Shown: one piece after another, positions 41,816-54,980 of the stretch | Layout of the letters: each line of letters begins with the position of its first letter | Numbering within the stretch: position 1 is the first letter of the stretch | Source: Muscardinus avellanarius | Lineage: Eukaryota > Chordata > Mammalia > Rodentia > Gliridae | DNA length: 64,000 nucleotides | Assembly (NCBI GenBank): GCA_963383645.1 | Contig: OY726572.1 | Location: 26,976,792 to 27,040,791 of the forward strand | Reading direction: 5' to 3' | Notes under the pieces: generated by a model | The model's input: only the letters and a program-made list of their open reading frames with translations | Databases searched by the model: none | Told to the model about the DNA's origin: nothing | Translations under genes and position numbers: made by a program

Positions 41816-44287
41816 CCCAACCCACAAAAAACCCCACCGCACAACAACAAAAAAGCCCAAAGCAAACAAATAAAAAGCCCAAACAAAAACAAAGAGATTA
41901 GCTGTGATAATGATAATTACTGAGCTACATGATGGATTGATGGATACATGGGAGTTTCTTACAAAATACTCTTTTTATTATTAAAATTTTATATTACAAA
42001 GAGTAACGAAAAGGAATATTTTGAGTAGAACACTGCAATTTTACTTGTGTTTTGGGTTGGCTGTGGTATCTAAAATGTGCTAGTGCTGCTGGTAACTGGA
42101 GGGCGTCTCTGTGTCTGGTATAGTCACCGGGGAAACGCAGAGGAAGGAAGTGAGCGACTGTCATAAAAAACCTTGGCATCTAATTGAACAGGGAAAGTAA
42201 AGGAAAAAAGAATCAGTCCCTTGCTGGGGTCTTTGGGAGAAAGGGAAGAGCTGGAGGTCTTTCTAGCCTGCTAGTTTTTAATGATTGTTGTCGTAAGGTT
42301 ACAGATCCAAGTTTTGAAGGTGTTTGATATTTGGCAGGTGGGGTGGTCAATGACAGAGTTTTGTGGTGGAAAGAGCCGAGCTGATCCCCTGCATCTCAGT
42401 AGGGACCAAGATAAGTGGGGGCCACAGGACAAAGCTGGTTGCGTGGTCAGGTGGTTTGGAAAGACTCTGGCCAGTGCGTTTTGCCAGTGGTCATTGCTGA
42501 AGTTGGTAATTTTATGTATGCTTTTTAACTGAAGCTTATTGCTATGTTGTTACTTTTTTTTATACTCTTCTGGGTCACATCAGGGATATTCTATGAACTG
42601 AAGAAAAGACCAAATGTGCTTCCTCTTCGTGTACGCAAATATTTGCAGTCACGTTCCTGGGCGTTGGATTTTATAATATTGGAACCCTTAGGAAGCCCTA
42701 TCAACACTTGAGGTTTCTGTCATTCTTGCATTGTGTAGCGTTGTTCTAAGGTAGGCTGACCAAGTTAGTTCAGAATGGTCACTGTTAGATTGTAGAAATA
42801 TACTTTGGTCTGCCTGTTAAAACAGGGTAATTCTTAGAAGTTATGGAAAGAAGAATTCATACAGCAACATCTACAACGGTTCGGCTTTCCAGAGCCTCTT
42901 CCTGCTGCGACTGTCACTAATCCCGTGGGCTGTGAAGTGAAGTTCTCCATACAAGTTTGTGCTGCTCAGTGAGGCTGTCTGGACTCAACGGAAAATGCCA
43001 TGTTTATCATGATGGTGTTATAGACACCTGAGCAGGAGCACGAGGCAGAGGTCAGCAGGGACATTCCTTAGCTACAAAGGCCTTTTGGTTGTTTTGGGAA
43101 TGTTGGTAGGATGGCCACTGCTCTGTCAAGTGGGGAGCTGTTATCACTTTTGTAGGAGGAGGGAGCACTTCCCCAGGAGACAGTGTGCCCGGTCCCCTCT
43201 CTTAGAGCTGGGGCAGGAAGTCTGGTTTTACTCAGGATGTGGCTGTCAGGACTATCTAGACAGCTCACATGTGTCCAGCCTTTTTTCTTCCCTGGGGGTG
43301 GCCATTTTCATCATCTTCTGGTGTCCCGATGTGAGGAAGGAGGTGCTTAGTTCCTCTGGAAATATGAGTTTTTTTCTCTCTCAAGCCAATTGAGGGGGCA
43401 AAGTTTTCCTAATGGCATTGATTATTTCTCTTTCCTGTTTATCTTCTTCCCAGGGATGTGGTAAAGAGAAAAGAAGCAAATTAGAAGATATACTTTTAAA
43501 AAGAAGGAATAATTCAAATGTGTTCTGTATTTATCCCATGATTCCATAGCATGCCAGGTATTTTCTAAATATAGAGAAGACCCTTTAAAGTCTACACTAG
43601 CAGGATGGGTTCTACTTTCAGAGTTCTTGAGAAGTGAGTACTCAGCAGTTGATAGGAAGGAGCCTTGCCTGAGCCTGTGAAGGAGAAGAGAGTGTGGCTC
43701 TGGGCTTTATCGCTGCTCGGTCTTATCTCCTGTCTTCAAAAGAGACTGTATGTTATGCTACCTGCAAACCAAAGAACTTGTGGGCGACCTGGGAGGCAAT
43801 CTGCCCTCTTGATTAACAACACAATGAAAGAGAAGTTTATCCCCTCGATTAGATTTTCTCATGCCTTCCTCTCTTCATGCACACACACAAAAACAAATGC
43901 CCATTGTAAAGCCACACCAACAATTAGAGTTTTAGGGAAAGACTTCAAGTTTTTTGTAGCACTAGCAGTTGATCTCGGGACCTTGAAGGAGCTTGTTAAA
44001 GCAGCCAGGGAACTGGTCAGTCTGTGAATAGGTGGTTAACCCCTAAATGATCTTTCAGACTATTGGGAGGCCCTGCTCCATGTTGATCCCTCACCTTGAC
44101 CCCACCGCCCACCCCCAAGTTTCTCCTCTGAACTTCCCTGTACTTATGTGGCTACAACAGGTACTATGTAATCTCTCTTCTCCCCATCCACACGGGTACA
44201 CAGAAGGGCTGTAATAAATATTTGCCTAAAATTTTGTTTTTGTTATTCCTGAAGAAAATAGAAAAAGAAGTATTGACAATGTCTAAA

Positions 44288-44500
44288 TCCCAGAGCTGGG
44301 CATGGTGGTGCACGCCTGTATTTCTAACACTTGAAAGAGACAAGAGGAGCTCAGGTTTGGGGACAGCTTCAGCAACCTTGTGAGGCTCCTGCAAACGAAT
44401 GAGACCCTGTTTCAAACACAAAAAATAAATAGGGCTGGTGGTATAGTTGTGAGGTAGAATGCCCCGAGGTTCAATACCAAGCACTGCACGAAATAAAAGA
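44288..44500 (+). mobile_element. B1-dID SINE, old
   Basis: 'gagctgggcatggtggtgca', then ID arm 'aggttcaataccaagcactg'. Confidence 0.85.
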
Positions 44501-44595
44501 TCCCTGTCTGCAGCTCGTTGCATGTAAATTTAGAATGCAGGAGTGACTTCTTTTTTCCCTTGGAATGATAATGCATAGATAAATAGATAGAAATA

Positions 44596-44612
44596 GAGAG
44601 AGAGAGAGAGAG
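44596..44612. repeat. Short (GA)n run
   Basis: About eight GA units. Confidence 0.9.
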
Positions 44613-44792
44613 GAGGGGGTCATACAGACAGATAGAACTCAAGAGAAAAATATCGATTCATTCATGATGGTGGATCCTCATGGCTTCAAATGCCTCGTAG
44701 AGGCCCTGCCACCTCGATTCCATTACACTGGGAGAGTTAAGCTTCAATGTGAGTTCTGACACAGACTGGCCACCTTCAAAAGCATAGCCCAA

Positions 44793-44990
44793 GCCGGGCG
44801 TGGTGGCGCATACTTGTAATCCCAGTACTTGGGAGTCTGAGACAGGAGGATCACACACGTTTTAAGTCAGCCTCAGCTACTTAGTGAGGCTCTCAGCAAT
44901 TTAGTGAGACCCTATTTCAAAATAAAATATAAAATAGGTCAGGAGCATAGGCAGAGGCCCCTGGGTTCCATCCCTGGGGCGGGGGGAGCA
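44793..44990 (+). mobile_element. B1-dID SINE, type A
   Basis: 'gccgggcgtggtggcgcata', right arm shortened, ending 'gggttccatccctgggg'. Confidence 0.9.
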
Positions 44991-44999
44991 ACACAGCCC

Positions 45000-45145
45000 A
45001 TCATTATCCCCACCCCATCTGGTGAGGCAGCTTTGGTGCAGAGGAATTAGGTAATTTGTCCAGATTTACTTACCTGACAAGTGTCGAGTCAGGATTAAAA
45101 TTTAGGCAGTTCCTGAAGTTAACCACTAAACTATATATTACCTTT
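45000..45145 (-). mobile_element. MIR SINE relic
   Basis: 'gaggaattaggtaatttgtc', 'gtcgagtcaggattaaaatt' and 'aaccactaaactat': reverse MIR. Confidence 0.65.
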
Positions 45146-45149
45146 AAAA

Positions 45150-45400
45150 ACTGCATTTGTGTTAGTATTTTATCACAGTTGTAATAAATTTCCACAGGAG
45201 AAGTGACTTAGAGCAACATGAATTTATTGTCTCATCATTCTGAGGTCAGAAGTCTGAAATGGGTCTCAGTGAGCTTAAATCAAGATGTCACCAGTGCATT
45301 CCTGGGGCAGACTCTAGGGGAGAATCTGCTCGCTTGCCTCTCCCGGCTTCCAGAGCACAGATTCCCAGAGTCGGCAGCCACCTCGGGGTGGGGGTGCTAG
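45150..45400 (-). mobile_element. MaLR-like LTR relic
   Basis: 'tgtaataaatttccacagga', 'catgaatttattgtctcatc', 'ctaggggagaatctgctcgc' and 'ttgcctctcccggcttcc' are in the reversed order of an MLT1-like LTR. Confidence 0.6.
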
Positions 45401-45594
45401 ACCGCTCCCGGAGTTGCAGTGGGGTGTTGGATAAAAATAAGGGGGCAATGGAAGTGCTCGGAGGGGGTGTGGCTGAATATTTTTTCCTGAAAAGGTGGTG
45501 GTAGGCCAGAATATTTTCCCCATCTCAAGCCCAGTTGTTTAGCAGCATTAATTCTGTCTGCAACTTTGCTCTTTCCACACATTCTGCAGGGCAG

Positions 45595-45598
<4 letters not shown>

Positions 45599-45645
<47 letters not shown>
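45599..45645. repeat. (TG)n microsatellite
   Basis: About 23 uninterrupted units, not attached to a SINE. Confidence 0.96.
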
Positions 45646-45648
<3 letters not shown>

Positions 45649-48339
45649 CCTGCTTCCATCATTTTCTAATTTTCTACCAAGGACTTTATCTTGTCCTCAC
45701 CGTCTTCCTTTCTGCTATAAGTGAGCCATAACCACAAGGGATAAGATACAGCCATCAGAATAGCCTTCAATTAATAGCTGAGCCAGCCCTTAAGTTTCTT
45801 TGAAAGTTAGATTTAAGCACTTTACATGGGGTTAAGACCTAAGTGTGCCCTATCATTGTGCCTTGAAATCCTGGGACCAGCACTCTCAAGTGCTTGCTGT
45901 GGTGGCAGAGGGGGCAACCAAGAAGTCAAGAGACTGGAGATACCACATACTATGCGGGGCCTTGTCTCTTCTCAGACTTAACCTAATGGAACTAAAAAAT
46001 GAAAAGTTGAGAACAGTGCTCTTAAATAAATGCTCATAAATAGTGACATATAGTGCCCCCGCTATATGTGGTGGAGTGCTCTGACCACACCTCTTGGGGG
46101 GAGTTAAGAAGAGCTGTGCACAGATGGACAGGAGTCAGGGAGAGGGCTAGGAAGAATCATATAAAGCACTTCTCATAGGATTATTTTTTTATAGTTGAAG
46201 TACTTTGTACATCAAAAATTGACTTGCTGCAAACTTACCGTAGACAGATCTGGAATGGAAAGAATATTGAATGGCTGACATAGGGAACTGTGAGCTTTAG
46301 GGGTGGGGCTACCATGCCTGCGTGGTGGATGCCAGACATGAGTATGGGTTTTAGAGCCTGACTTTGGGTGTCGTGCAGATCGGAGTAAAAATTTCTCTAT
46401 CCTTTTGAATATGCTTTGTCTGCCATTGATATTGTTCATGAATCTCTTCCAAGGGGCCTCGAAGGTTGCACCAAGTTCCCTTTCTTTGTTTTTTGTGGCA
46501 TAAGAGCTTGAACAACGTGTAGATGAAAGTTTAAGACTAAACTTTAGCAGTTTTCTGTCCTCGAGTTGCTCAGGGTTGGCGTAAAGAACCTAGGTGGTGT
46601 GAGTCCTATGTGAGGGAGGTGGGAACACAGCTCAAATTATGCAAAGTACAAACGTTGGAAATAAAAAGCAAAGTTTACTAACTTATACGTAAGCATGCAC
46701 TGAGGTTCTGAAGGCTGCATATGAGTTTTACCGACATAGTTCCTCACAGGTGTCAGGGGTCATCTAGTAGAGTTAGCAGATCCCATGGCCCTACGGGCAA
46801 GAGCTAAATGGTAAGAAAGTCTAACTTAGGCATTGTGGAGAAGAGAAAATACTACTTGCTACTTCAGGGTAAAAAATGTCTGTCATTGTTCAGGCCTGCT
46901 GCTCTTAAACAAGATGTTTACATGTGTAGTTGCAATAACAAGAGGAACCAGAAAGACAAGGTGGGATTAAATAGCAGATTCGAGGATGTTCCAGTACCTT
47001 TAGGACTTGGGTAAGCTTTTCCGTGAATGGGGCAGAGGCACTGTCTCCCAGATGCCCAAAGCCTGGGACATTATGAAAGATGAGAGAATTAAATCTCAAC
47101 CTGTGCCCCTAACTGGAAAGATCTTTTCAAAATTGTGTGTCTTATGTTGTCCTGCCTTGCATAGAGTCTTCATTGACTTCTCAGTGTTCTGAGGATGAAG
47201 ATGAGAATTCCACATGCGGGTGGGATCTGACACCTGGCCTCACCTTGTGCTCTTCCTCATGGCTGTCACTGCAGTCATGGCAGCTCCTTGACCTGCTGGC
47301 TTCTTGTGCATGTATTCTACGACCCACCTCCCTTCTCCACTTAACATATACTTCTTTTCCTGAGCTCAGTTTCTGCAGAGAAGCATCTATGCTGTCTCCA
47401 CTACTTCCGGCTGGGGAGATGCTCTCACAGTACGGCTTGTTTTCGGTCCTGCGCAGTGTTGACTTCAATCTGTGTGAGTCTGAACTTACTCCGCCTGGCG
47501 CTTACCCGGTGCGTGAGTGAATGATGATACTACATGACTGCTTCGAATCTGAAAGGCAGACCACAGGAATGCAGATATTAGCCCATCTTCTAGGCTGCCA
47601 CAGTTTCCCCAAAATGTTACGAGACCAATACAAGATGTCACGGGTTGGAGTAGGCAGGTGTCGACTTAGTCATCCTGCTCACCATCCCAGGACGGTTAAC
47701 AGTCCAGCCACCGTCTCCGGATCTACAGTGTTTCTAGGGGAGTTGGGGACCTGGTTCTTATACCTCTCTTGGGGTCGTCAGAGTTTCCCATTCATCAGAC
47801 TCTTATTTTATCTTCTGGGTCTTATGTTCTTGACTTTGCAGTGCTGACTTGTAATGCTAAGTCTCCTTGCCTCTTACGCCTTCTAGGAAACCTCTGGTAG
47901 ACATAGGCGTGTTAACAAGCCAGAAGGGTGAGAGCAGAGCCCAGGCAGCCGGTCTCCAGGGACTGTTGTGACTCTGACACTCTAAATCCAGTTTACGAGC
48001 TGGAGGCTTCCTAGTGTGCATACAGTCACATTCAGTATGGATTTGAACCTTGATACATTTGGTTCAAGTGCTCGCGGAAGGCGAGCAGGGACGTCCGGGC
48101 AACCTTGGATTATTTTTCAGTTAGTTTGTGTAATTCTGGAGCTGTGTGACTTGGTGGAGTTATCTGTCACCAAAACACAGAAGAAATATTTGATCAGTAT
48201 TAATATCTTTTAATAGAGTTAATCCTGGGTCCTTGTCCCTTTGAAAACTATTATTTGAGCATGATGGAAAATAGAACAAGAATTAGATACAGTTTCTTTT
48301 CATCTTTGAGGATTTTCTAGCAATCTAATTTACAAAGTT

Positions 48340-48425
48340 TCATAACTGCAAGAGGCTAAATGCCCTGCCCAGAGTCACTCAGAAGGGAGTAACAGCTCTG
48401 ACTCGACCAAGGATTCCTGACCTTT
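48340..48425 (-). mobile_element. MIR SINE fragment
   Basis: 'aaatgccctgcccagagtca' and 'agtaacagctctgactc'. Confidence 0.5.
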
Positions 48426-48486
48426 TCTTCCACATTCTCCTGGCATCTTTTATTGTTTGTTTTTTCATGCTTAAAATCCTTCAGTT

Positions 48487-48682
48487 TTGCTGGGCGTGGT
48501 GGCGCACGCTTGTAATCCCCATGCTTGTAATCCCCACGCTTGGGAGGTTGAGACAGGAGGATCGTGCAGGTTCAAAGCAGGCCTCAGCTAGCTTAAGAGA
48601 CCCTGTTTCCAAATAAAATATAAAATAGGTCTGGGAGTGTAGCCCGGAGGTAGAAGGCCCCTGGGTTTCATCCCCAGTACCA

Positions 48683-48727
<45 letters not shown>
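48487..48727 (+). mobile_element. B1-dID SINE, type B, with internal duplication and (CA)n tail
   Basis: The left arm repeats 'gcttgtaatccccatgcttg' with a second 'cttgtaatccccacgcttg' copy. Its tail is (CA)n at 48683-48727 directly after 'ccagtacca'. Short probable duplication tcagttt on both sides. Confidence 0.9.
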
Positions 48728-48728
<1 letters not shown>

Positions 48729-48744
48729 ATCAGTTTATTGTTCC

Positions 48745-49043
48745 TTTTTTTTTTAAACACTTTCATTGGTGCATTGTGAGGCTCAAAGTGATGTGTATGT
48801 AAATGCATATAGCACTTGGTGTGTCTTCCTCCAGAAGGAAGACACAGATCATCTGCCGTCTGTGTTAGTGAGATTGGTAGTGATACTTTCATATATGGTC
48901 ATAGCATTATTTGAATCATTTTCTTCAATAGCTCTCTTTTCCCCTCCCCACTTCCTTCCTCCATCCCCTTCCATTTTTCTCCTAGTCTTCCTCCTCATTT
49001 TTCTAAAGTCCCTTTTGTTTCCTATTTTCTCTTGAACAGAATG
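48745..49043 (-). mobile_element. L1 3'UTR (3' part of a 5'-inverted L1)
   Basis: Poly(T) 48747-48757, then 'tcattggtgcattgtgaggc' as in other L1 3' ends here, and a C/T-rich tract (48936-49010) that is the purine tract of the L1 3'UTR in reverse. Confidence 0.78.
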
Positions 49044-49650
49044 GGCAATTGAACTGGTAGACACTTCTCAAAAGAAGAAATACAAATGGCCAAAAACTAT
49101 GTGAAAAAAATGTCCAACATCATTAGCAATCAGGGAACTGCAAATCAAAATTACACTGAGATTCCACCTACCTCCGGTTAGAATGGCAGTCATCAAGAAC
49201 ATAAACAATAATAAACACTGGCAAGGACGTAGGGGTGAGGGGAAGGAAGGCTTATGCACTGTTGGATTGTAAATTAGTACAACTATTGTATGACGGTTCC
49301 TCAAAAGACTAGGAATGGAATCACCATATGACCCAGCTATACCACTACTTGTTATCTTTCCAAAGAAATTAAATTCAGAAGACTATAGTAATGTATGCAC
49401 ATTCCTGTTTGTAGCACGACTTATAATAGTCAAGGTATGGAACCAACCCAGGTGTCTGTCGGCAGAAGAATGGACAAAGGCAATGTGGTATATACACACA
49501 TAATGGGAATTACACTCATCCATGAAGAAGAAAATGGTGTCTCTTTTAGGAAAATGGATAGAACTAGAGAATATTATGCTGGAGTGAGATCAGCCAGTTG
49601 CAGAAAGTCAGGGGTCAAATATTCTCTCCTGATTTCAGGCAGACAATATT
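49044..49650 (+). mobile_element. L1 ORF2 3' segment, inverted relative to its 3'UTR
   Basis: Clear L1 phrases: 'acttctcaaaagaagaaata', 'ctgcaaatcaaaattacact', 'ccatatgacccagctatacc' and 'gtggtatatacacacataat'. Frame broken. It adjoins the 3'UTR of opposite strand at about 49043. Confidence 0.88.
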
Positions 49651-49735
49651 TTCAAAGCCCCAAATGCACATAAAACTTTGGATGGTATTTTCAAAGCCCC
49701 ACATACAAATAAAAAAACATAGAGGAGAGAGAAAT
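49640..49735 (+). repeat. Local duplication (about 40 bp)
   Basis: 'attttcaaagccccaaatgc' at about 49649 and 'attttcaaagccccacatac' at about 49688 start two related blocks. Confidence 0.75.
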
Positions 49736-50799
49736 GTTAGTTGTTGCTTGCATCTCAAGTTGTTGGACAAAAATTGTTTTAAAAACAGTTGAAGGTTCAC
49801 TTAAAACATATTCACTGGCATGAAGCAAATGTGACTGACAACCTCTTCAGGGTGGTAAGTCACCAATGTAGAAAGTCATTTCCAGATTTTTAAAAATTAG
49901 TTGGACTATCTGCCATAGACACAGAGTTTACTTTTGAAGAGTCTTCTGTGAGGGCTTTCTGTGACATAGGCATCATTTTGTTGCTTTCCTGGAATTGCCT
50001 TTCTTTGTCTGATGTTGGTGTTGTGCCAAGCGCTGGTATTTGGAAACTTGATGGACAGAATCTAAAGTGAGACATCATTCTTTCTTAATTTGCTCAAGGT
50101 CTCTTTATGCGGCAGCTAATCCTTCCTAATTACATTTCTAGGAAGGATGTTCTTAACTCAAACAGGAAGATGACATAGACATTTTGAGGAGATTAGGACA
50201 CACTTCACTCTAAGAAAAGACGTTTGAAAGGAAATGTTCTCTTGTTCCCATTTCTCACTCCTTGGGCACAAACAACCATTTCCCCTCCCCCTTTTGTGGA
50301 GCTCTACTCTTTCTTTCTGTTCTTCTTTCATTCCTGTGGCCCCTATTTATCTTCTGGCTTAACTAAACAGGAAAAAGGACAGTGCATTTATTTATTTTTC
50401 CAAAACACTTAAAGAAGCTTTATTGAAAATGATAAAATACAGAAACACCAGATGCTCATTTTAAACTTAAATTCACAACATCTTTCAGAGCTTTCTTAGT
50501 ACTGCACCATTCTTATCACTATTAAAAAATAAAAACAAGTTCCAGATCCTAAATAACAAATGAACCCAATAGTAAACATTTTTCTCATTGCTTTATGCCC
50601 TAACCTAATTTTTAATTTTTTAAAATTTTTAATTATATCATTAAATTTTATGTTTGTACCTGAAAAGAACAATTAAAATATCCTTTGTCATATGGTGAGG
50701 CAGACCTTTTACAATTTCATTGTCTTACTGATTTGAAAGGAGATCTGTGAATTTAAATAATTAGAAAACAATGTGCCTCTTCGAAATATTTTATATAAG

Positions 50800-51330
50800 G
50801 TCGGAACACTTTATAGTTCTCTTAATTTCTTTGTTGCTATGTTGCTTTAATATTATTAAATATTATTAATATGTTATATTAATTTACTGTAGTGATTATT
50901 ATGAGTGTCTGTTAGTGACATTGGTATATTAGATTACTTCAGATTCTTAATATTTAAAAGTGATTAAGTGTGGTTACTGTCAAATAAGACTTTGATATAT
51001 CAAAAAGTGGCAGTCTGTAAAATCTTAATGGTTTTGACTATTATGTAATTTTATTACCTTGCTCACATGATATTTTTGATTTCTGTTTTTTAGAGGTTTT
51101 TTTTAGTGAAGTTGAACATTTCTCATATTTTAAGAGCCTTCTGTAATTTTGTGTGAATATTAACATTATCCACACCATTTTGTAAATGTGAAGTTGAACA
51201 TTTTTTATATTTTAAGAGCCTTCTGTATTATTGTGTGAATAATCTATTAACGTGCTCACACCATTTTGTTAAATGTTCTTATAATTTTTTAAATTTATAA
51301 GAGCTATTTTTATATTAATTTTTTTTGTTC
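50800..51330 (-). mobile_element. Old L1 3'-region relic with internal tandem duplication
   Basis: 'ttagtgaagttgaacatttc' and 'agccttctgtaattttgtgt' resemble reverse L1M 3' sequence. AT-rich, no open frame. Confidence 0.5.
51106..51278. repeat. Tandem duplication of about 80-90 bp
   Basis: Two copies start gtgaagttgaaca (near 51107 and 51188), share 'atattttaagagccttctgt', and end 'cacaccattttgt'. Confidence 0.9.
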
Positions 51331-51508
51331 TGGTAATGGGGATTGAATACAAGGGCATTCTACCCCTGAGTTACACTCCCAGCCCCATTTTGTTTTTAAT
51401 TTTGAAACAGAGTCTTGCTAAATTGCTTAAACTGACATTGAACCTGCAATCCTCCTGTCTCAGCCTCCCAAGTACTGTGATTACAGGTATGTACCACGAT
51501 GCCTGGCA
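51325..51508 (-). mobile_element. B1-dID SINE
   Basis: 'aatggggattgaatacaagg', left arm ending 'gtaccacgatgcctggc'. Confidence 0.87.
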
Positions 51509-51982
51509 TAAATATCTTTCTAATTAAACATTTTAAGAATTTTCCGAGGGAGGAGCTTGTATGCAAAGAATGTTTCATCCCCAAACCTGGAAGAAACATC
51601 TTAAATTACATTTTTGAAAAATCATCTCTTGCTCAGAAGGATGTGAATACACACTCAGTTACTCATTGGATAATTATAGGAATTATCTGTCTTATCAGAG
51701 GCTTACTGATTTACACAGACATGAATCTTTATGTACTATAGAGCCATTTATAATTTTCCGAGCATAGATAGTTCTCAGTATCTTATCTCTTACCAGTTGC
51801 ATTTTCTCTGGTTCACCATAATAGATTCTCAGTACTTCTCACCTTTTCAGTGCAAAGTTTGCATTTATAACCATTGATTTTTTCATTAAGGAAATAATTA
51901 TTCAGTGCCAACCAAATGTCAGATACTGTCCTAGGGACTCCAGTGGGAGGAATCAAGATAACATGTCTAAAAAATAGCGAAC

Positions 51983-52226
51983 ACGCCGGGCGTGGTGGCG
52001 CACACTTGTAATCCCAGCAATCGGGAGGCTTGAGACCTGGAGGATCGTGGTTCGCGGACAGCCTCAGCTACTTAGTGAGGCCCTCTGCAACTCAGTGAGA
52101 CCCGGTTTCAAAATAAAGAATAAAAAATAAGGCAGGGGTTGTAGCTCAGAGGTCAAATGCCCCTGAGTTTCATCCCCAGACCTGCAAAACAAACAAACAA
52201 ACAAACAAATAAACAAACAAACAAAA
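51983..52226 (+). mobile_element. B1-dID SINE, type A, young, with (CAAA)n tail
   Basis: Near-consensus copy from 'gccgggcgtggtggcgcaca' to 'ccccagacctgc', then (CAAA)n 52186-52226. An imperfect duplication ag[c/t]gaaca is on both sides. Confidence 0.92.
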
Positions 52227-53251
52227 CAGTGAACAGTATAGGATGGCACCCAATTAACTTCCAAATTATGTGTAACTAGTGGAAAATAAAAAAAGGGGAA
52301 GATCAGTAGGGACTAATAGACTGGAGTAAAGGAAGATTGCCCAGAGTCTGCAGGACTTGCAAAAGTGGAGGAGAGGCTGGCTTTTAAGTAAATAACAGGA
52401 TGGACTTGCGGGAATTGAGTCTTCTGTTTCTATGGGAATGTTGTAGGATCCATCTCATTAGTGGCAATTGAAGAATAGTAGGAAATGAGATTGGGTGCTA
52501 AGGTCAAGACCATGGACGTCTTTGACAGTGAACCATGGAATCTTTGAGGGGACCGAGAGAAAGAGAAATGCTCCAACAGCCCCTGAAGACAAGCTCCCTC
52601 CACGTGCGAAGCCAGGCCAGGTGGGTGCTGCACAGCGTAGGTGGGAAGGGTTTGGGGGTTGGGATGGGGGCAGATTGATGAAGGGATATCTGAAGTGGCT
52701 GCTTTGTGGCTTACCTGCTTCTCACAGTATCTTCCTGAGAGGAGAGGAAATCTACTTTCTTTTCCAATGAAGGATTCAGACTTTAAGAAAACATTTTCTC
52801 TGAATTTGGGTTAAGGAATTAGTGCAGCCTGATGTTCATTCCTGTAGATGAGTTCAGGGGATGGAGAAGCAGGGGTTGCCTAAGAATGCCTCCTTCCCTT
52901 GTTTCATTCCATGCCTGGATTCAAACTCCCAAATCAAAACCAGCTTCTATTTCCATCTGTGTTGCTCAGCTAACCATTCTTAAAACATACATGGCAGCAA
53001 TTTATCATGCTCTAGAGAAAAGCAAAGTCTTTCCCCCCTTTTCCAGCGGTTCCTCAGACTTTGATTTTCTACCTTTTGTGATCTTTGGTGGGTTTACAGC
53101 TTTCTCCATAACTACTTCATGTTATTTCTGCCCCTTCCAACATAAATCTCTGTGCATCCTCTCTGTCCACACGCCAAGCGAGAAGCACTCCACTCACCCA
53201 TATTCTCCTCTGTTAGGTGGAAGAAACCTTACACTTTTAAGTTTCTCTTTT

Positions 53252-53302
53252 TTTTTTTTTTTTTGTCCTGGGGATTCAACCCAGGGGCATTCTCATTAGT
53301 TA
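53252..53302 (-). mobile_element. SINE right-arm fragment
   Basis: Poly(T) then 'cctggggattcaacccaggg'. The body is lost; a possible left-arm remnant is at 53385-53450. Confidence 0.7.
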
Positions 53303-53550
53303 TTATTTCAAACAATTTAATATAAAATCATAGTAGTCAAAATCTCAAAAGAAATTACATATTGCATATTATGTGATATTAAATATTCTGCTGTCTTGGC
53401 CTTCCAAGTCAGTCCTGGGTTTACAGGTATGTTTCATCATGTATGGCCCTTCTATTTTTAGAATGAGTAATTAAAAATTTTTTTAGTAAAGATCTATATT
53501 TCATATGACAAAACATAGGTACATAGGTAATGTCATCCTAATATTGATAT

Positions 53551-53752
53551 TTTTTGTGGTAGTGAGGATGGAACCAAAGGGTTCCTCTAGGCTACACTTC
53601 TAATCCTATTTTATATTTTACTTGGAAACAGGGTCTCACTAAGTTGCTGAGAGCCTCATTAATTAGCTGAGGCTGGCTTCGAATCTGCGTGATTCTCCCG
53701 TCTCAGCCTCCCAAGTACTGGGATTACAAGTGTGCACCACCATGCCTGGCAT
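53551..53752 (-). mobile_element. B1-dID SINE
   Basis: 'gtagtgaggatggaaccaaa', left arm ending 'gtgcaccaccatgcctggc'. Confidence 0.9.
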
Positions 53753-54884
53753 TGTTCTATTAAGTCAAATATTTGACCTGTTTAGTCAAAGCCCAGCTCT
53801 GTTATTAATGGGCCTAGAATCAATTAATTAAATGAGTAACCTACTGTATCATTACCTGTGTGTACCAGGCCCAATGCTAAATTGTGGACATAGTGTTTGG
53901 GAAGGTGTAACTAAATCCTAGACTTAGAAATTCCAACCACTTCTAGATGTTCTTGGTGTAGGAGAGAAGAAAAAGATTTTGAACACTGAGCAATAGTGCA
54001 CAGCAGATTTGTAGCTCTTGTAGAGATTTTGAAGAAAGGGTTAAACTAACTATAGCAAAAAAAAAAAAAAAAGGAATTTTTTTTAATGTGTGCGATATTT
54101 CCCAGGAACAGTAAGTAATATCTGAAAGCTAACTGGCTGCAGCTGGATGAACTTCTTTTTGTATGGAGACGCTGCCTCTAGTGTTTAGGAAAAAAATGAA
54201 CATGAGAAAATAGTGCAACATTATAGTGCCATCTGTCTTGAACATGAATGATTTTTTATTGTCTGCTTTGTGGTAGTTCCCAGACAACTAGAAAGTTTCA
54301 ACTAGCTTCGGTGCTATTTTGCATTTGAGTAAGATCAATAGGCCAAAGCCTGTAAAGTGGTTCTTGGGAGCTTCAGGAATTATCAAGGTGATGTGCTGAG
54401 TTCTCTGTTCTGGCTGCTTAAGCAGCCGCCGTCCTCCCAGCTCCCTGGGCCTCAGGGGACAGAGGAGCCCTGCGTACACCTTGTCTGCTGTTGGTGACCC
54501 ACTGGCAGGGCCTGTGTGGCATCCTCTTTTTTAACTTTACCTTCTCAATACTGTTCTGAATCGCTTTTGAGGGGATAACGGCACAAATGTAGAACGTTAG
54601 AAAGAGGCCATATTTGAAAGGTGGTTGCTCTTTTTGAAAAAGGTTAGATGCAATGCATTTATTAATCACATTTTCTTAGAATAAACTAAAAAGCAAAGAA
54701 TACTGGATATATTGAGAACCTGTAAAAAGCACTTGTCTACATTAACCCAGTGAAGCTATTTAAAAGTTTAAAGCTAACAGTTAATACGATGATGAGAAAG
54801 TTGAGTATTTTTTTTTTTAATTTTGGTAAGCTTGATTGCAACTTAAAGTTTGGTAATAGGGAAATTAACCACAGCCTATAAACT

Positions 54885-54980
54885 TATTTATTTACTTATT
54901 TATTTAACTCTTTTGATACTAGGGAATAAACCCAGGAGCATTCTACCTCCAAGCTGTACTACAAGACCTATTGTATATAT
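54885..54980 (-). mobile_element. SINE right-arm fragment
   Basis: TTTA-rich tail, 'actagggaataaacccagga', 'ctacctccaagctgtactac'. The left arm is missing. Confidence 0.75.

Noticed and set aside
47137..47520. 127-codon open frame
   Set aside because: No homology recognised, overlaps a 95-codon antisense frame of similar quality, no splice signals that I trust.
52832..53299. 155-codon open frame
   Set aside because: Ends in a SINE poly(T) (FFFFF) and right arm; nothing recognisable upstream.
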